This document shows positions 5,656 to 7,698 of a stretch of DNA of 7,698 nucleotides, piece after piece. The stretch comes from a bacterium (GTDB lineage Bacteria > Hydrogenedentota > Hydrogenedentia > Hydrogenedentiales > SLHB01). The notes beneath the pieces were generated by a model, which saw only the letters and a list, made by a program, of their open reading frames with translations, was not told the origin of the DNA and did not search any database. Position 1 is the first letter of the stretch. Each line of letters opens with the position of its first letter. A program made the translations under genes and the position numbers. The stretch lies in contig JAAEQP010000793.1 of the NCBI GenBank assembly GCA_024231375.1, positions 1 through 7,698 of the forward strand. The letters are read 5' to 3'.

Positions 5656-6819
5656 GTGAAATGTCTCGTAGTATCGGGCAGCGCCTATCTGGCCCATAGC
5701 GTGGCGACCTGTCTCTGGGTGGCCGGACACACGGTGCATATCCTGGGGAACTGGCGCTTCAGCCATTACCGCCTGTCGCGCGCACATCGGCGATACGAGC
5801 ACTTCCGCCCCGATGGAATCGAGTTCGAGCCCGTGTCCGGACAACTTGTCGACCGAGTCGAATCCTACTGCGCCCAACACTCCATCGACTTGGTCGTGCC
5901 CGCGGACGCGTCGGCCATCACCGCCATTCTGCGGCACACGGACCGAATCAGATCGGCCCGACTGTTTCCCTTGCCGACCCTTGCCCAGTTCGACCTGTTG
6001 AACGACAAATGGTCCTTCGCGGAGGTCACGGAGGCCTGTGGCGTAGGCCATCCAGACACCCGTCTTATCAGGACCGTCGATGATGCGCGGAATATTGACC
6101 TGCCCTTTCCCGTCGTCGTCAAACCACTGAATAGGTCCGGTAGTCAGGGATTGGCGGTCCTGTCAACGCCCGACCGGCTTCGTTCGCACATTGCTTCGTG
6201 TGAAACCAAAGGCGAGACCCCCCTCATCGCCCAACGGTTCATCGAAGGCTGCGACATGGACGCCACGGTTCTTGTGGATCGCGGGGAGGTGATCGCTTGG
6301 GCCATTCAGCGACGGGATATCGAGAACTCAGCCGTCGATTTCGTCCGTGATGACGCCGTTCTGAATATGGTGCGCACCATCGCGTCCCACGTCGGCTACC
6401 ATGGGGTCCTGAACATCGATGTGCGCTACGATGCGCGCCAGCGGCGGCCGATGGCCATCGAGGCCAACCCGCGGTTTCCAGGCCCCCTCCTATTCAAGCT
6501 CTGGGCCGGTGTCAACTTCCCAGCCATGGGGGCCGCCCTGGCGTACGGCGACGATCCGCGGGCCACGTTCACGCCGCCCTTCGGTCGTTGCGTGAACTGT
6601 GGCGTCTCGCCCAGGTGTCTGTGCAAGGCCCTACTGCGGGGCCGGCTCGTGCCGCCGGGCTTCTCCGAATACACCGAGACGGCATGGCGCGCGAACTACC
6701 GCGACCCGGTTGCCCACCTGGCGGCATGGTTCGTGGACCGTTTCGTCAAGCATCCGCCCCACAGTATCCACACGGCGTCGCGGTTGGAAGACGCGGAGGA
6801 GCTCGTAGGGATTGGCTAG
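5656..6819 (+). CDS. ATP-grasp domain protein (carboxylate-amine ligase-like)
   Basis: This 387-residue protein has the layout of an ATP-grasp ligase, which forms an acyl-phosphate from ATP and joins a carboxylate to an amine or thiol. Residues 1-105 look like the Rossmann-type pre-ATP-grasp domain (CLVVSGSAYLAHSVA; VVPADASAI at 80-88). The ATP-grasp domain spans about 110-305. It has K118 in LNDKWSF, K156 in FPVVVKPLNRSGSQG (nucleotide-binding lysine and glycine loop), the EG-type hinge FIEGCDMD (195-202), and metal ligands D255 (NIDVRYD), E269 and N271 (IEANPRF). The set looks intact. The C-terminal region (305-387) carries a cysteine cluster, C312, C315, C321 and C323 (CxxC then CxC), which could bind zinc or another metal and is not part of the standard fold. 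No signal peptide is seen. It is a single gene, divergent from the aldolase operon and convergent with the PEP-CTERM gene. The substrate is unknown; natural-product, peptide or sugar-acid ligation are all possible. Confidence 0.88.
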   Translation: MKCLVVSGSAYLAHSVATCLWVAGHTVHILGNWRFSHYRLSRAHRRYEHFRPDGIEFEPVSGQLVDRVESYCAQHSIDLVVPADASAITAILRHTDRIRSARLFPLPTLAQFDLLNDKWSFAEVTEACGVGHPDTRLIRTVDDARNIDLPFPVVVKPLNRSGSQGLAVLSTPDRLRSHIASCETKGETPLIAQRFIEGCDMDATVLVDRGEVIAWAIQRRDIENSAVDFVRDDAVLNMVRTIASHVGYHGVLNIDVRYDARQRRPMAIEANPRFPGPLLFKLWAGVNFPAMGAALAYGDDPRATFTPPFGRCVNCGVSPRCLCKALLRGRLVPPGFSEYTETAWRANYRDPVAHLAAWFVDRFVKHPPHSIHTASRLEDAEELVGIG

Positions 6820-6892
6820 CGAGGGCGATGGGGACCGGCACAAGCATGCGGTCTGCGGCGCACGGTAGGGCCGTCGTCCCCAAAATGGAGAA

Positions 6893-6932
6893 CGGGGCCG
6901 GTCCGTCAACCTGAATTGAAAGACCGGCCCCG
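6893..6932. terminator. Composite hairpin between convergent genes
   Basis: CGGGGCCGGTC (6893-6903) pairs perfectly with 6922-6932 (11 bp). Inside, TCAA (6906-6909) pairs with TTGA (6916-6919) after a 2x2 internal loop, leaving a 6-nt apical loop. It lies 73 nt past the ATP-grasp stop and 33 nt past the PEP-CTERM stop, so it can act as a bidirectional terminator or a 3'-end stabiliser. Neither side has a true T-run; on the minus strand only CATTTTGG follows. The rest of 6820-6965 shows nothing else. Confidence 0.65.
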
Positions 6933-6965
6933 ATGACTACGTCACCATATCTGGAAGACGGCCGA

Positions 6966-7685
6966 TTAGGCGCGTTTCCGCATCTTGCGTGCTACGACCG
7001 CGCCGATACCCAGCGCGAGCAGACTCAGGGAAGCGGGCTCGGGTACCACGCTGTCGCAGACCGAGTAGCCGGTGAGCGTGCCCACGAAAACGTAGCCGGT
7101 CTCCGTGGAGCCGGTGGCTGTTGTCGTTGTCTCTGCCATTCCCCCGGAGACGACGATTTGGCCTGAGACCGGATCAAACGCGCCCAGTAGCAGCGCCTCC
7201 ACGGCCTCGCTGCCCGTCGGGAGTTGGGTGACAGGGTCCAACGTGGGCGTGATGCCGGATACCACGGCGTCGCCAAAGGCAAGCAGCGGAATGATGCCGA
7301 GCGTGGGGTCTTCGAGGTACGCGCCAGCCACCAGAGCCTGATTGACTTGGGTTGTGAATCCAGCCGTGAACGCGGCCGCATCATAATGTTCGGACCACGT
7401 GTCGCCGGTGATGTCCCACGAAAGAACGGTGCCTTGGGCATTTACGCTGTTGGGAGGACCAGGCGTGATGAGGATCGTGTGGAAGTCGATGCACACGTCG
7501 ATGGTTACGTCGAAGGGCGTGCCTTCCGTATGGACGGGGAGATTGGGATACGTCTCCTCCAGCGAGTACGGCGTCACCGTACCCTCAAACGTCAACTGGA
7601 CAATATCCGCCGATGCGGCGCCACTGCCGAGTACCAACACAACCGCCGCTAGAACTGCAACCCCAAGTCGTTTCCCGGTCAACAT
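6966..7685 (-). CDS. PEP-CTERM sorting domain protein (secreted, function unknown)
   Basis: This 239-residue exported protein has an N-terminal signal peptide: MLTGKRLG, then a hydrophobic stretch (8-22), with probable cleavage after ASA (24-26). It ends in a PEP-CTERM tripartite signal: VPEPASL (214-220), a hydrophobic helix (about 218-232) and a basic tail RKMRKR (233-238). In known systems exosortase (EpsH family) recognises this tail and the protein goes to the cell surface or exopolysaccharide matrix; no exosortase is in the window. The middle is acidic and Thr/Ala/Gly-rich with likely beta strands, including the run ETTTTATGSTET (185-196). Only two cysteines, C65 and C210, remain in the mature protein and might form a disulfide. 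I recognise no enzymatic domain. The ATG at 7685 is chosen because AGGAG (7698-7694) is 8 nt away; an in-frame GTG at 7694 overlaps that ribosome site. The promoter is outside the window. Confidence 0.9.
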   Translation of the reverse strand: MLTGKRLGVAVLAAVVLVLGSGAASADIVQLTFEGTVTPYSLEETYPNLPVHTEGTPFDVTIDVCIDFHTILITPGPPNSVNAQGTVLSWDITGDTWSEHYDAAAFTAGFTTQVNQALVAGAYLEDPTLGIIPLLAFGDAVVSGITPTLDPVTQLPTGSEAVEALLLGAFDPVSGQIVVSGGMAETTTTATGSTETGYVFVGTLTGYSVCDSVVPEPASLSLLALGIGAVVARKMRKRA

Positions 7686-7693
7686 ACTACTCA

Positions 7694-7698
7694 CTCCT
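7694..7698 (-). promoter_or_regulatory. Ribosome binding site of the PEP-CTERM gene
   Basis: AGGAG on the minus strand lies 8 nt before ATG 7685. It rules out the in-frame GTG at 7694, which would overlap it. Confidence 0.7.

Noticed and set aside
1..7698. Defence system, mobile element or CRISPR
   Set aside because: No transposase, integrase, repeat array or known defence gene was seen. The PIN-like protein has no antitoxin-like partner next to it, so a toxin-antitoxin reading is not supported.

Overview
This GC-rich window (roughly 60% G+C by eye) is bacterial chromosome carrying six complete protein genes and their control signals. No rRNA, tRNA, CRISPR array, insertion sequence or phage gene was seen. 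The mix of a PEP-CTERM surface protein, a formylglycine-type sulfatase and a TrpB2-type tryptophan synthase suggests an environmental Gram-negative lineage, such as Planctomycetes, Lentisphaerae or Hydrogenedentes-like bacteria. That placement is an inference from gene content, not a phylogeny.

Left to middle (56-5457), all minus strand: a tight four-gene run is transcribed from 5457 towards lower coordinates. In transcription order it holds a DhnA/FbaB-type class I aldolase, a SAM-dependent methyltransferase, a sulfatase and a DUF434/PIN-like protein. The gaps are only 23, 29 and 25 bp and no gene overlaps another, so this is very probably one operon. After 138 bp comes a full-length standalone tryptophan synthase beta chain (TrpB2) with its own good sigma70-like promoter. 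It ends at a perfect 14-bp hairpin terminator at the window edge.

Middle to right: a 198-bp divergent intergenic region separates the aldolase operon from a plus-strand ATP-grasp ligase-like gene (5656-6819), which has an extended -10 promoter. That gene converges on a minus-strand PEP-CTERM secreted protein (6966-7685). A large composite hairpin lies between the two stop codons.

The aldolase and sulfatase would fit catabolism of a sulfated carbohydrate or similar compound. The methyltransferase and the nuclease-like DUF434 protein have no obvious place in such a pathway, and no transporter, kinase or glycoside hydrolase is present to support it. The operon is the best candidate here for an uncharacterised pathway. 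The orphan ATP-grasp protein with a four-cysteine cluster near its C-terminus is the second.
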